Assembly: GCF_900109615.1 (NCBI RefSeq)
Contig: NZ_FOIX01000002.1
Location: 682,001 to 746,000, forward strand
Direction: 5' to 3'
DNA length: 64,000 nt
Source: Kaistella antarctica
GTDB taxonomy: Bacteria > Bacteroidota > Bacteroidia > Flavobacteriales > Weeksellaceae
The translations under genes and the position numbers were made by a program. Positions 16,492 to 25,449 of the stretch are shown piece after piece (position 1 is the stretch's first letter; the number at the start of each line of letters is the position of its first letter). The notes under the pieces are model-generated. The model saw nothing but the letters and a program-made list of their open reading frames with translations, searched no databases and had not been told where the DNA came from.

Positions 16492-19395
16492 CTACCTAAT
16501 TATAGGGAAGATGAAAACTAACTTTGAACCGGTGTTGTGTGTAATTTTTAAATTTCCGCCTAGTTCTTCAGCCCTTCTCTTCATATTCATAACTCCATTA
16601 CCTTTTCTGTCCAGGTCCGAAAATCCGATTCCATCATCTTCAATTTCTAAAAAATAATGGTCCTCAGTCTTCTGTAGTATCAAGCAAACCTCCTGCGCCT
16701 GGCTGTGTTTCAATATATTATTAAGTGCTTCTTTACAAATTAAAATAATGTTTTTCCTGGCTGAAAAATCGGTGATTTGAGCGTCTATAGATTGATCGAT
16801 TAAAATTTCATAATGAATGTCTGAGCTTCCTAAAATCTCGCTGGTTATTTTTTTAATTCGGGTACTTAGGGACATGAATTCATCTTTCGATGATTTTAAA
16901 CTCCAAACAATATCGCCGATGTTTTCCGAAATGTTTTTTGCTTGGGATTCTATTTTCTTTAAAATTAACTTAGTTTCTGCGGGATTTTTATCAAATATCT
17001 TTTGGGCTACAGCACTGTTGATTTGCAAGCTGCTTAAAGACGCGCCGACATCATCATGCAAATCGGCAGTGATTTTTTCTCTTTGATTCTGCAAATCTTT
17101 TTCGTGGTGAAATTTCCTCTTCCGACGAATTGACCGATCGTGGTTGATTACATAAAATAGTACAGATGATGTTAGAAATGATAATATTATCCAAAACCAG
17201 ATGGCTTTATAGAAAGGAGTTTCGATGTCGAACGTTATTTTTAGAATTTGATTATTTACATAATTATTCTGATCGACAGTTCTAATCTGTATTTTATTAA
17301 TCCCATTATTGAGTTGAAGATTTAGAAAATTCCCTTCGATTTCAGAAAACTGATCATCATTGAGAGCGAACTGAAAGTTTTTAAAATGCCCCGTGATATC
17401 GACTCCAGCCAACTCCAGGGAAATATTATTTTCATCACTTTTTAAGTGATATATTGAATCTAATACAACAGACTTTTCATTGATTTTTACAGATATTAAA
17501 TAAGGTTTAATCTTTTGATGTGACCGTATATTTCTAACTGGAATTTTCGAAATACCATTATCAGTGGCGGCATAAACCGTATCTTTTTTAAAATGTAAAA
17601 AGTTAATCACATTAGAAGTTAGACCATCTGATGTGGTTAGTTTTGACACAGAACATTTATCCAGATTTTTATAATCTAGAATATAAACTCCGGATTTTGA
17701 AGCCATCCAAAGTTGCTCTTCGATATCCAGTAAATTAGAAATATTGTTAGGAAATCTTTTATCATCTATATATTCTTTAAGAATTTTATGATTATCAACT
17801 AAAAATAGATTTCCTTTAAAAGTACTGATCCAAATTTCTGAGCCCTTACCAGGTTTAAAATGTTGTATTTTATCATTCTTAAATAAACGGTTGGGAACAA
17901 TTAACTGATGTTGGTGATCATTAATGTTATAATGATAAAGTCCATCGTCCGCAGAAAAATAGAATGAGCCGTCATTAATTCTTTGTACGTCCAGTATTCG
18001 CTCGGCTGAAAAATTTAGAATTTCATAACGTTCCGTTTGAATATTAAACTTTAGTAAACCACTGGTTGTGCCTAAAATTAATTCGTTCTCATTAAGTTTG
18101 GTTGATGATTTCAGACTCAGTAAATTTCCTAATTCATTATAGAATCTAATTTTTCTCTGAAAGTTAATTTGCAAAGCAAGATCAGAGACCACGAAAGTTT
18201 TTCCGGAAAGAAAATGAATGTTTCTAATCCAAACGTTATTATCTTTATTTTCGGCAAAATTGTATTTGGTTTCTGTTTTACCCTTCTTTTCATAAATTTC
18301 CCCTTGATAATTTCCGGCGAAGATTTGCCCGTCTTCTGATACTTTTACACATAAAAAATTGGTAATCGCATTTTTCGAATAGGTTTCTTTTTTAATAGGC
18401 TCACTGCTATAATAAATTAATCCATTATTTACCGTCGTTACCCAAACATTATTCTTACTATCAATATAGGCGGTATTTACGTTAAAATCTGTTTTGATAA
18501 CCGAATTAATACGGAGACTTTTTTCATCGTAAATATAAATATTTCCCGTATTGGATATTACGCTCAGTTTACTCGCCGAAAATTTAAACCACTTTATTTT
18601 TTCTGGAACATCCACTTGCTGTATTTGATATTGCAGAGGATGTAGGTTATTGATTTTAATTTTGGTCACTGATCCTTCAGAAAAACGATATAGTTTTCCG
18701 TTGGTATTGTGTTGTAGATATAATTTCTTGTAGTCTCCAAATAGTACTGTTCCCAGAGTTTTAGAATTTTGAACAAGTTTTACGGCTACATTACTTTTGT
18801 TTCCAACAATTTGTTTTTTATGCTGAATCGTCACGAATTCATCATTTAAATAAAGATGAGATATATATTGTGTTCTTTCTTTTTCACTAATAATTAATTT
18901 ATCAATGATCTTTCCCTCGCTGAAAGTAAAGTTACCGAGGTGGTTCTGAAAAAATAGATCATTTTTCCGAATGGAATAATACACGTTGAACATTGAGTTG
19001 CTCAACTTTACAACGTGTTTATCATAGTCTAAATTTATAAACTTATTGCGTTTTTCATCAAAGTAACTTGGCGCTTGTTTGTAACAGTTTACCCAAATCG
19101 TTCCGTCATTTTGCTTGAAGACGTGAATCACATCATTAGAAGGTAGGCCATCTTTAGTTGAATAATTGATAAATCTTTTACCATCAAATCGTGCGATTCC
19201 GTTATCGGTTGCGACCCAAAGAAAGCCATTATTATCCTGAATAACTTCGTAAACCAAATTACTCGGAAGTCCGTCTTTGGTCGTGAACGTGTTCGCTTGA
19301 TTATAGGTTTGAGCATAAAAATTTAATCCGAAAATCAGAAACAGGAAATAGAAGTGATGTCGAAGTAGAGTTTTTATAATATTAATCTTATTAAT
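16492..19395 (-). CDS. Periplasmic Reg_prop/Y_Y_Y sensor histidine kinase, non-ATG start
   Basis: The periplasmic part is a beta-propeller of Reg_prop repeats (DNNGFLWVATDNGIARFDGK, DGTIWVNCY, KNNVWVTTVNNGLIYY) followed by a Y_Y_Y domain. One membrane segment follows (AIWFWIILSFLTSSVLFYV). The cytoplasmic part has a HisKA_3 domain with the phospho-histidine in ADLHDDVGASLSSLQ, then an ATPase domain with CKEALNNILKHSQA and DDGIGF. A TTG at 19257 would cut off the export signal. In frame upstream lies a signal peptide (LLRHHFYFLFLIFGLNFYAQ), and the only plausible start before the stop at 19401 is ATT at 19395, giving 967 residues. It senses an unknown envelope or extracellular signal and pairs with the regulator 50 nt downstream. 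Confidence 0.85.
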   Translation of the reverse strand: MNKINIIKTLLRHHFYFLFLIFGLNFYAQTYNQANTFTTKDGLPSNLVYEVIQDNNGFLWVATDNGIARFDGKRFINYSTKDGLPSNDVIHVFKQNDGTIWVNCYKQAPSYFDEKRNKFINLDYDKHVVKLSNSMFNVYYSIRKNDLFFQNHLGNFTFSEGKIIDKLIISEKERTQYISHLYLNDEFVTIQHKKQIVGNKSNVAVKLVQNSKTLGTVLFGDYKKLYLQHNTNGKLYRFSEGSVTKIKINNLHPLQYQIQQVDVPEKIKWFKFSASKLSVISNTGNIYIYDEKSLRINSVIKTDFNVNTAYIDSKNNVWVTTVNNGLIYYSSEPIKKETYSKNAITNFLCVKVSEDGQIFAGNYQGEIYEKKGKTETKYNFAENKDNNVWIRNIHFLSGKTFVVSDLALQINFQRKIRFYNELGNLLSLKSSTKLNENELILGTTSGLLKFNIQTERYEILNFSAERILDVQRINDGSFYFSADDGLYHYNINDHQHQLIVPNRLFKNDKIQHFKPGKGSEIWISTFKGNLFLVDNHKILKEYIDDKRFPNNISNLLDIEEQLWMASKSGVYILDYKNLDKCSVSKLTTSDGLTSNVINFLHFKKDTVYAATDNGISKIPVRNIRSHQKIKPYLISVKINEKSVVLDSIYHLKSDENNISLELAGVDITGHFKNFQFALNDDQFSEIEGNFLNLQLNNGINKIQIRTVDQNNYVNNQILKITFDIETPFYKAIWFWIILSFLTSSVLFYVINHDRSIRRKRKFHHEKDLQNQREKITADLHDDVGASLSSLQINSAVAQKIFDKNPAETKLILKKIESQAKNISENIGDIVWSLKSSKDEFMSLSTRIKKITSEILGSSDIHYEILIDQSIDAQITDFSARKNIILICKEALNNILKHSQAQEVCLILQKTEDHYFLEIEDDGIGFSDLDRKGNGVMNMKRRAEELGGNLKITHNTGSKLVFIFPIIR

Positions 19396-19492
19396 AAACT
19401 AAATTAATTAAATTATCGCTTTACTTTTATAAAAATTATAAAAGATTTAATGTTTCCTTATCAAATGTGAAATCTAGAAAAAAAGAAACACC

Positions 19493-19520
19493 AAAAAAGC
19501 CAACTTCGAAAAGTTGGCTT
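19493..19520 (-). terminator. Rho-independent terminator of uvrA
   Basis: Minus strand: AAGCCAACTT-TTCG-AAGTTGGCTT, a perfect ten-pair stem with a TTCG tetraloop, continuing into T residues. Confidence 0.9.
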
Positions 19521-19580
19521 CAGTTATTTTTTAAGAAGAGTTTGGAATTATCCAACCTCTAACTTTTCACTTGTAGTTTC

Positions 19581-22364
19581 TTACAATTTCTCAATCAAAT
19601 ATCTTCCAGTGTGCGATTCTTTATTTTTCACTAAATCTTCCGGAGTTCCTGCAAAAACAATTTCGCCACCATATTTTCCGGCTTCTGGTCCGATATCGAT
19701 AATATAATCTGCCGTTTTAATAATGTCAGGTTGATGTTCAATCACGATTACAGAATGTCCGAGTTCTATCAAGGCTTGCAGCGATTTCAATAATTTAGTA
19801 ATGTCGTGAAAATGAAGTCCTGTGGAAGGTTCATCAAAAATAAATAATGATTTATCGGTCGTTGCGCCTTTAACTAAAAACGAAGCCAATTTTACTCTTT
19901 GCGCTTCACCGCCGGAAAGGGTAGAGGAACTTTGTCCCAGTTGCAAATAGCCCAACCCAACCTCCTGCAAAGGTTTTAACTTGGTTACAATTTTAGGTTG
20001 CTCATTGTCTTTAAAGAATTCCAACGCTTCATCAACAGTCATGTGAAGGATATCTGAAATGTTCTTTTCGTCAAATTTAATTTCAAGGATTTCATTTTTA
20101 AAACGCGCCCCTTTACAAGTTTCACATTCCAGTTCAATATCTGCCATAAACTGCATGGAGACGGTAATTACACCTTCACCTTTACAGTCATCACAACGTC
20201 CGCCATCAACATTAAAGGAGAAGTGCTTCGGCATCAAACCTTGCATTTTTGCTAATTTCTGTTTTGAAAACAATTCCCGAATATCATCGTAAGCTTTTAA
20301 ATAAGTCACAGGATTCGACCTCGAAGATTTACCAATCGGATTTTGGTCGATCAACTCAATATTTTTAATGAGTTTCATTGGAAAATCTACAGAATCGTAA
20401 TCTCCTTTTTTTCCGCCCATTCCAAGTTGAATCTGAATGTCATTGGTCAGAATCTCTTTCATTAAAGTAGATTTCCCACTTCCAGAAACTCCTGAAATAA
20501 CCACCAAACATTCTAACGGAATATCAACATTGACATTCTTTAAGTTGTTCTGACGCGCACCTTTAATGTGAATCCATTCTTTCGGTTTACGGCGGGTTTC
20601 TGGAACTTTAATTTCTAATCTTCCAGTCAGATATTTAGACGTTAAAGTATCTGCACTTTCCAGTTCATCAAAATGTCCGGCAAAGACCAATTCTCCACCA
20701 AGATATCCCGCTTCTGGCCCTATGTCAATAATGTAATCTGCGGCTTTCATGACGTCTTCATCGTGTTCTACGACAATTACGGTATTTCCTAAATCCCGTA
20801 AACTTTTTAAAACTTGAATTAAATTTTCGGTGTCTCGGGAATGCAAACCAATCGAAGGTTCATCTAAAATATAAATAGAACCAACCAACGAACTTCCAAG
20901 TGAAGTCGCCAAGTTAATCCTTTGACTTTCACCACCAGAAAGCGTATTCGAAGTTCTGTTAATCGTCAAATATCCCAGTCCAACTTTATCCAAAAATTCT
21001 AAACGCGTTGTAATTTCATACAGCAAACGTTTTGCAATTTCTGCATCGTGTTTGTTGAGTTTCATTGACTTTATCAACGGTAAGAACTCATCTAAAGGCA
21101 AATCAATCACCGACTGAATATTATGTCCGTCAATTTTTACCCATTTTGTTTCTTCACGCAATCGCAAACCTTCACAGGACGGACAAAGTGTTTTCCCACG
21201 GTATCTGGAAAGCATAACACGGTACTGAATTTTATATAAATTTTCCTCCAGCATTTTGAAGAAATTATTAATAGAAGGGAAGGTTTTCGTACCATCACCT
21301 TTCCATAAATAATTTTTCTGGTCTTTCGTTAGTTGATGATAAGGTTTATGAATAGGGAAGTCTTTCGCCTTTTTAATGAAATCTCTTTTCCATTCGCTCA
21401 TGCTTTCGCCTTTCCAACTGGCCACCGTTTCTTCAAAAACGGATAAATTCTTATTGGGTATCACCAGATCTTCATCAATGCCAATCACTTTTCCGTAACC
21501 TTCACATTCCGGACAAGCGCCGTAAGGATTATTAAAACTGAAAAAATGAACATTCGGTTCCATAAATTCCAGTCCGTCCATTTCGAACTTATTGGAGAAA
21601 TCGGTAATTTTTCCGGTTTCAATGTTTTTTAAAGAACAATAACCATGACCTTCGTAAAAAGCCATTTGGATAGAATCTGCTAATCTTTGAAGAAAACTTT
21701 CATCAGCGTCATAACTGAAACGATCAATGACCAACTGAATTTCCATATCCGCTTCGGGTACAAAACCGAAACTTTCTAAATCCTCGATTCCAGCTACATT
21801 TCCGTTGACTTCTAATCTTGTAAAACCAGAAAGTTTCAAAGTATTGATTTGTTCTGTAAATTTTTCAACTTCAAATTTTAAAGGAGTTCTCAAAAGGAAC
21901 GTCTGATTTTCATTTGTTTCAATGAAATTAATAACGTCGGTTACCGAATCTTTTTTGACTTCATTTCCTGAAACTGGTGAAAAAGTACGCCCAACTCTGG
22001 CGAAAAATAGTTTTAAATAATCGTAAACTTCGGTTGAAGTTCCAACAGTGGAACGTGGATTGGACGAAATTACTTTCTGCTGAATCGCAATAGAAGGTGC
22101 CAAACCTTTGATATCATCAATTTTTGGCTTTTCTAATTTTCCTAAAAATTGGCGAGCGTACGAACTTAAACTCTCGACATACCGGCGCTGTCCTTCAGCA
22201 TAAATGGTGTCAAAAGCGAGCGAAGATTTTCCACTTCCAGAAACTCCCGTAATTACGATGAGTTTGTTTTTAGGAATCAGAACGTCAATATGTTTCAGAT
22301 TATTAAGGTGCGCATTTTTTACAAAAAGTTGTTTCTTAATATCGATATCTGTGGGTGTAGTCAT
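19581..22364 (-). CDS. uvrA: Excinuclease ABC subunit A
   Basis: 927 residues, close to the usual 940. Two ABC ATPase halves are seen: Walker A ITGVSGSGKSSLAFDT and ISGVSGSGKSTLM, signature motifs LSGGESQRINLA and LSGGEAQRVKLA, and Walker B ILDEPSIGLH and IFDEPSTGLH. Zinc-binding cysteine motifs are present (CPEC, CPSC, CDDC ... CETC). It recognises bulky DNA damage and loads UvrB in nucleotide excision repair. The start MTTPTDIDIKKQLF fits the family. It is a single-gene unit with its own promoter and terminator. Confidence 0.97.
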   Translation of the reverse strand: MTTPTDIDIKKQLFVKNAHLNNLKHIDVLIPKNKLIVITGVSGSGKSSLAFDTIYAEGQRRYVESLSSYARQFLGKLEKPKIDDIKGLAPSIAIQQKVISSNPRSTVGTSTEVYDYLKLFFARVGRTFSPVSGNEVKKDSVTDVINFIETNENQTFLLRTPLKFEVEKFTEQINTLKLSGFTRLEVNGNVAGIEDLESFGFVPEADMEIQLVIDRFSYDADESFLQRLADSIQMAFYEGHGYCSLKNIETGKITDFSNKFEMDGLEFMEPNVHFFSFNNPYGACPECEGYGKVIGIDEDLVIPNKNLSVFEETVASWKGESMSEWKRDFIKKAKDFPIHKPYHQLTKDQKNYLWKGDGTKTFPSINNFFKMLEENLYKIQYRVMLSRYRGKTLCPSCEGLRLREETKWVKIDGHNIQSVIDLPLDEFLPLIKSMKLNKHDAEIAKRLLYEITTRLEFLDKVGLGYLTINRTSNTLSGGESQRINLATSLGSSLVGSIYILDEPSIGLHSRDTENLIQVLKSLRDLGNTVIVVEHDEDVMKAADYIIDIGPEAGYLGGELVFAGHFDELESADTLTSKYLTGRLEIKVPETRRKPKEWIHIKGARQNNLKNVNVDIPLECLVVISGVSGSGKSTLMKEILTNDIQIQLGMGGKKGDYDSVDFPMKLIKNIELIDQNPIGKSSRSNPVTYLKAYDDIRELFSKQKLAKMQGLMPKHFSFNVDGGRCDDCKGEGVITVSMQFMADIELECETCKGARFKNEILEIKFDEKNISDILHMTVDEALEFFKDNEQPKIVTKLKPLQEVGLGYLQLGQSSSTLSGGEAQRVKLASFLVKGATTDKSLFIFDEPSTGLHFHDITKLLKSLQALIELGHSVIVIEHQPDIIKTADYIIDIGPEAGKYGGEIVFAGTPEDLVKNKESHTGRYLIEKL

Positions 22365-22382
22365 TATATAATTTAAGGGCTA

Positions 22383-22390
22383 CAAATTTA
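22383..22390 (-). promoter_or_regulatory. -7 box of the uvrA promoter
   Basis: TAAATTTG on the minus strand, a full match to TAnnTTTG, 18 nt upstream of the uvrA ATG. No clear -33 TTG is seen. Confidence 0.5.
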
Positions 22391-22422
22391 CGGATTTTTT
22401 GAGAGAAATTTCCTGCAGATTA

Positions 22423-22454
22423 TTTGGATTTCTAGATAAATTTCGCAATATTTG
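22423..22454 (+). promoter_or_regulatory. Possible promoter of a small transcript
   Basis: TTTG at 22423-22426, a 20-nt spacer and AATATTTG at 22447-22454 (one mismatch to TAnnTTTG). The predicted start is near 22459. Confidence 0.35.
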
Positions 22455-22458
22455 GTTC

Positions 22459-22581
22459 AACAAATAAATGTAGTAATATCATGAGAAAAATTCTAAATGA
22501 TTTAATTACACATTTGATGAAAATAAGATAAGTTTAACTCTAATCTTTAAAGGAATGCAACGCTTCGGTGTTGCATTTTTT
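22459..22581 (+). ncRNA. Candidate small RNA or micro-ORF transcript
   Basis: A promoter-like element (22423-22454) and a strong plus-strand terminator (22554-22581) frame about 120 nt with no neighbour to serve. uvrA runs away on the other strand, and the receptor gene downstream has its own promoter after this terminator. Inside is a 16-codon open frame (22481-22531, MRKILNDLITHLMKIR). I cannot tell a small RNA from a small protein. No known RNA family was recognised. Confidence 0.35.
22554..22581 (+). terminator. Rho-independent terminator upstream of the receptor gene
   Basis: AATGCAACGC-TTCG-GTGTTGCATT followed by T residues on the plus strand only. It sits before the receptor promoter, so it must end some other plus-strand transcript. 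Confidence 0.8.
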
Positions 22582-22617
22582 ATTGGATTAATACAAAATA
22601 ATTTCTTAAAATAATAC

Positions 22618-22649
22618 TTGTTTTTCTGCGAATTTCTTAAATATATTTG
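22618..22649 (+). promoter_or_regulatory. Promoter of the TonB-dependent receptor gene
   Basis: TTG at 22618-22620, a 21-nt spacer and TATATTTG at 22642-22649, both good matches to the Bacteroidota consensus. Confidence 0.65.
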
Positions 22650-22742
22650 CTGCTGAAAAATCGTACAATGTCCATTAATAAAGATAAATTAAATTTATTG
22701 GCCATTGTAAATTCAGTAAAATAATAACTAAGAATTAATTAA

Positions 22743-24551
22743 ATGAAGAAAGTAATCCTAAGTGTTTTGTTATTAGGACTCTCACTACAAATTTCTGCGC
22801 AGGAAAAAGAAAGTTCAATTCCTGAAGTGACTGTTCAAGGGAAATTTTTAGAACTTCCGATAAAGAAAGTCAATGAGAATATTACTGTCGTTTCAAAAGA
22901 AGAAATAGAAAATTCGCCATCTAAAAGTGTCGAAGAGCTGTTAGCAGAATTTACGGGATTTGATATCAGAAGACGTGGGGGAAATGGAGTACAAGCTGAT
23001 ATTTCTCTTCGTGGCAGCAGTTTCGAACAGGTTTTAATTTTGGTAAATGGTGTTCGAATGAATGATTCTCAGACAGGTCATAACTCGATGAGTCTTCCAT
23101 TTGATCTCGCTTCAGTTGAAAAAATTGAAATTATTAAAGGTCCAGCAGCCAGAAGATTTGGACAAAATGCTTACGCTGGAGTTGTGAATATTATTACCAA
23201 AGTAAGTTCTGAAGAAAAGGTAATTGTTTCGGCCAGTGGCGGAGATTATAAAACCTACTCTTTAGGCTTAGGAGCTAATTTTGGAAATGAAAAATTCTCT
23301 AATTTTATTCAAGTAGGTTCTACAAGTTCTGAGGGTTACCGACATAACACCGATTATAAAATCAACAATATTTTCTATCAAAATCAATTCAAGATTAATG
23401 ACGGACAAATAAAATTTCAAGCTGGAATTCAAGAAAAAAAGTTTGGAGCAAATGGCTTTTATTCTTCGCCCACGGCAACGGAACAGTATGAAGAAACGCA
23501 GGCTTCGATCGTAAGTTTAGGGTATGAACAAAAATTTAATCAGTTTAATTTAAATTCAACTATTTATTGGAGAAGAGGTCAGGATTTATATTTATTCAAT
23601 AGAGAAAAACCGGAAGTCTACCGAAATATGCATATCGGAAATAATGTAGGTGCAGAATTGAATGGTTCGTATACATCGACTTTAGGAACGACTGGATTGG
23701 GAGTTGAATTCAGAAAAGAATTTTTGGCAAGTAATAATCTAGGACATCGTGAAAGGTTTTTAACGCAGATTTTCTTAGAACATCATTTCTCTTTGATTCA
23801 AAATAAATTACAGATTTCTCCTGGAATTTCCTGGGCCAATTATGACAGTGTGGGAGATTTTTTCTATCCAGGGTTAGATATCGGATTTGACTTTAATGAA
23901 AACCATAAAATCTATGGAAACGTCGCCAAAGTAAACCGAATCCCAACCTTCACTGATTTGTTTTATGTAAGCAAAACCGAAATCGGAAATCCTGATTTGA
24001 AACCTGAGAATGCAATTTCTTCAGAATTGGGTTATCGTTTTCAGAAGAATAATTTTTTAGGTAAAGTGAGTGTTTTCAACAGAACTTCAGACAATTCAAT
24101 CGATTGGGTGAAAGAAACTCAAGATGGAATTTGGTCCGCCGAAAACATAGGAAAAATTGAAACCAATGGAGTAGAGGTGGAATTTGGTCAGCGTTTCAAT
24201 TCCTTCGTGAAATCTTATTCTTTAGGATATACTTATTTAGACAGCAAAGCAAAAGAACCGCAGAATCTAATTTCCAGATACGTTATGGAAAATTTAAAGC
24301 ATCAATTCGTTGCTAAATTGGAAACTCGATTCTTCAAAAACATTACTAATCAATTGATTTACAAATATAATGAACGAGTAACGACGGGAAGCTACCAATT
24401 GCTGGATGGTAAGTTAGGCTATGATTTAAAAGATCTGAATCTTTATGTTTTAATTAATAATATCACCAATGCTAATTACACCGAAACCTTTGGTGTACCA
24501 ATGCCTAAGCGATGGTTTCATGTAGGATTTACGTTGAATCTAAGTCTTTAA
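22743..24551 (+). CDS. TonB-dependent outer-membrane receptor
   Basis: 602 residues with a signal peptide (LQISAQ). The plug domain (about 30-150) shows VEELLAEFTGFDIRRRGGNG, ADISLRGSSFEQVLILVNGV and EIIKGPAARRFGQNAYAGVV, followed by a 22-strand-type barrel ending GFTLNLSL with the terminal aromatic-rich GVPMPKRWFHVGF. It takes up a substrate across the outer membrane using TonB energy. Its size and plug resemble BtuB/FepA-type receptors, but the substrate (cobalamin, siderophore or other) cannot be assigned. I looked for a cobalamin riboswitch in the leader and did not recognise one. Confidence 0.9.
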   Translation: MKKVILSVLLLGLSLQISAQEKESSIPEVTVQGKFLELPIKKVNENITVVSKEEIENSPSKSVEELLAEFTGFDIRRRGGNGVQADISLRGSSFEQVLILVNGVRMNDSQTGHNSMSLPFDLASVEKIEIIKGPAARRFGQNAYAGVVNIITKVSSEEKVIVSASGGDYKTYSLGLGANFGNEKFSNFIQVGSTSSEGYRHNTDYKINNIFYQNQFKINDGQIKFQAGIQEKKFGANGFYSSPTATEQYEETQASIVSLGYEQKFNQFNLNSTIYWRRGQDLYLFNREKPEVYRNMHIGNNVGAELNGSYTSTLGTTGLGVEFRKEFLASNNLGHRERFLTQIFLEHHFSLIQNKLQISPGISWANYDSVGDFFYPGLDIGFDFNENHKIYGNVAKVNRIPTFTDLFYVSKTEIGNPDLKPENAISSELGYRFQKNNFLGKVSVFNRTSDNSIDWVKETQDGIWSAENIGKIETNGVEVEFGQRFNSFVKSYSLGYTYLDSKAKEPQNLISRYVMENLKHQFVAKLETRFFKNITNQLIYKYNERVTTGSYQLLDGKLGYDLKDLNLYVLINNITNANYTETFGVPMPKRWFHVGFTLNLSL

Positions 24552-24601
24552 AAGGTGATTTATGTTGGTTTGAAGTATAACCTATACTCGCCCAATTATC
24601 A

Positions 24602-24609
24602 TAATTTTG
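24602..24609 (+). promoter_or_regulatory. -7 box 4 nt from an ATG (leaderless candidate)
   Basis: TAATTTTG, full consensus, separated by only TGGG from the ATG at 24614. The transcript start should coincide with the start codon. Confidence 0.5.
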
Positions 24610-24613
24610 TGGG

Positions 24614-25321
24614 ATGATTAGGCGTCTTTGGATTTTGTCCGCATCTTTTTTTATGATGAATCTTTCGGGACAACAGGGTAATATTTCTAGTTACAATCTC
24701 GTAACGATGAACTATAGATTTACTCCGAATTGGTTTCTACTAGCTGAAGGGGAACTACGCGGAAATTCTGATTTTTATTATCCTGATTATTACGAATATA
24801 AAGTTGGAATAGGGTATCGAATCGCTCCAAATCATAAACCTTTGATTGGAATTGGTAGAGACGGCAATTATAAAAATCATTCAATGCAAAGAGAAGAGTT
24901 GCGTATATGGTTCCAAGATATCTATGATTTTAAAGCCGGTAGATTCAAATTTGAAAATCGCTTTCGGGCAGAGAAAAGCTGGTTATACCAGCCGAAAGAA
25001 AATAAAAATAGCCAGAGAATTCGCCTCAGATATCGACTGAATATCTCCACGCCTCTTAATACAGAGAAAGTACAACCAGGAACTATTTCAGCAAATATTC
25101 ACGATGAGGTTTTTGCCACTACTACGGCAAGTCCGGTTTCATTCTGGAATAGGATTTACGGAGGTCTTGGATACCAAGTCGACAAAAACGTCTCCATTTC
25201 TGCAGGGTATATGTGGCAGCGGGATTTTGCAGTGAAAGGCAATATCGACCGCCATTATCTTTACACAGGTTTGTCCATCAATGTTTCCTCTCCGCTAGTT
25301 GCTCACAAATCCGTGAAATAA
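24614..25321 (+). CDS. DUF2490 family protein, copy 1
   Basis: 235 residues with a signal peptide ending near LSGQQG. The beta-strand-rich body (NWFLLAEGELRGNSDFYYPD, KPLIGIGRDGNYKNH, RIRLRYRLNIS) is typical of DUF2490, a predicted outer-membrane barrel family of unknown function. The next gene is a close paralogue with the same strand pattern. It follows the TonB-dependent receptor by 62 nt but has its own -7 box right at the ATG. Confidence 0.85.
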   Translation: MIRRLWILSASFFMMNLSGQQGNISSYNLVTMNYRFTPNWFLLAEGELRGNSDFYYPDYYEYKVGIGYRIAPNHKPLIGIGRDGNYKNHSMQREELRIWFQDIYDFKAGRFKFENRFRAEKSWLYQPKENKNSQRIRLRYRLNISTPLNTEKVQPGTISANIHDEVFATTTASPVSFWNRIYGGLGYQVDKNVSISAGYMWQRDFAVKGNIDRHYLYTGLSINVSSPLVAHKSVK

Positions 25322-25437
25322 TTGAATAAGTACTTAGCGACGAAATTTTATAAATTTCGGCTGACTTCAAGACAGAGCGCTGTCGGTAGTGTTTTTTATA
25401 CCTGCTTTTTCCATTTAAATAAAAAGGAAATTTTCTT

Positions 25438-25445
25438 TATTTTTG
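25438..25445 (+). promoter_or_regulatory. -7 box 4 nt from an ATG (leaderless candidate)
   Basis: TATTTTTG separated by TCAC from the ATG at 25450, the same geometry as the first DUF2490 copy although the surrounding bases differ. Confidence 0.5.
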
Positions 25446-25449
25446 TCAC

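Noticed and set aside
22365-22742. Cobalamin riboswitch before the TonB-dependent receptor
   Set aside because: The receptor is of a type often controlled by one, but I could not recognise a B12-box or a fitting fold; the leader after the promoter is under 100 nt.
25371-25400. Terminator between the two DUF2490 genes
   Set aside because: GACAG-AGCG-CTGTC is only a five-pair stem and is separated from the T run by several bases; too weak to call.
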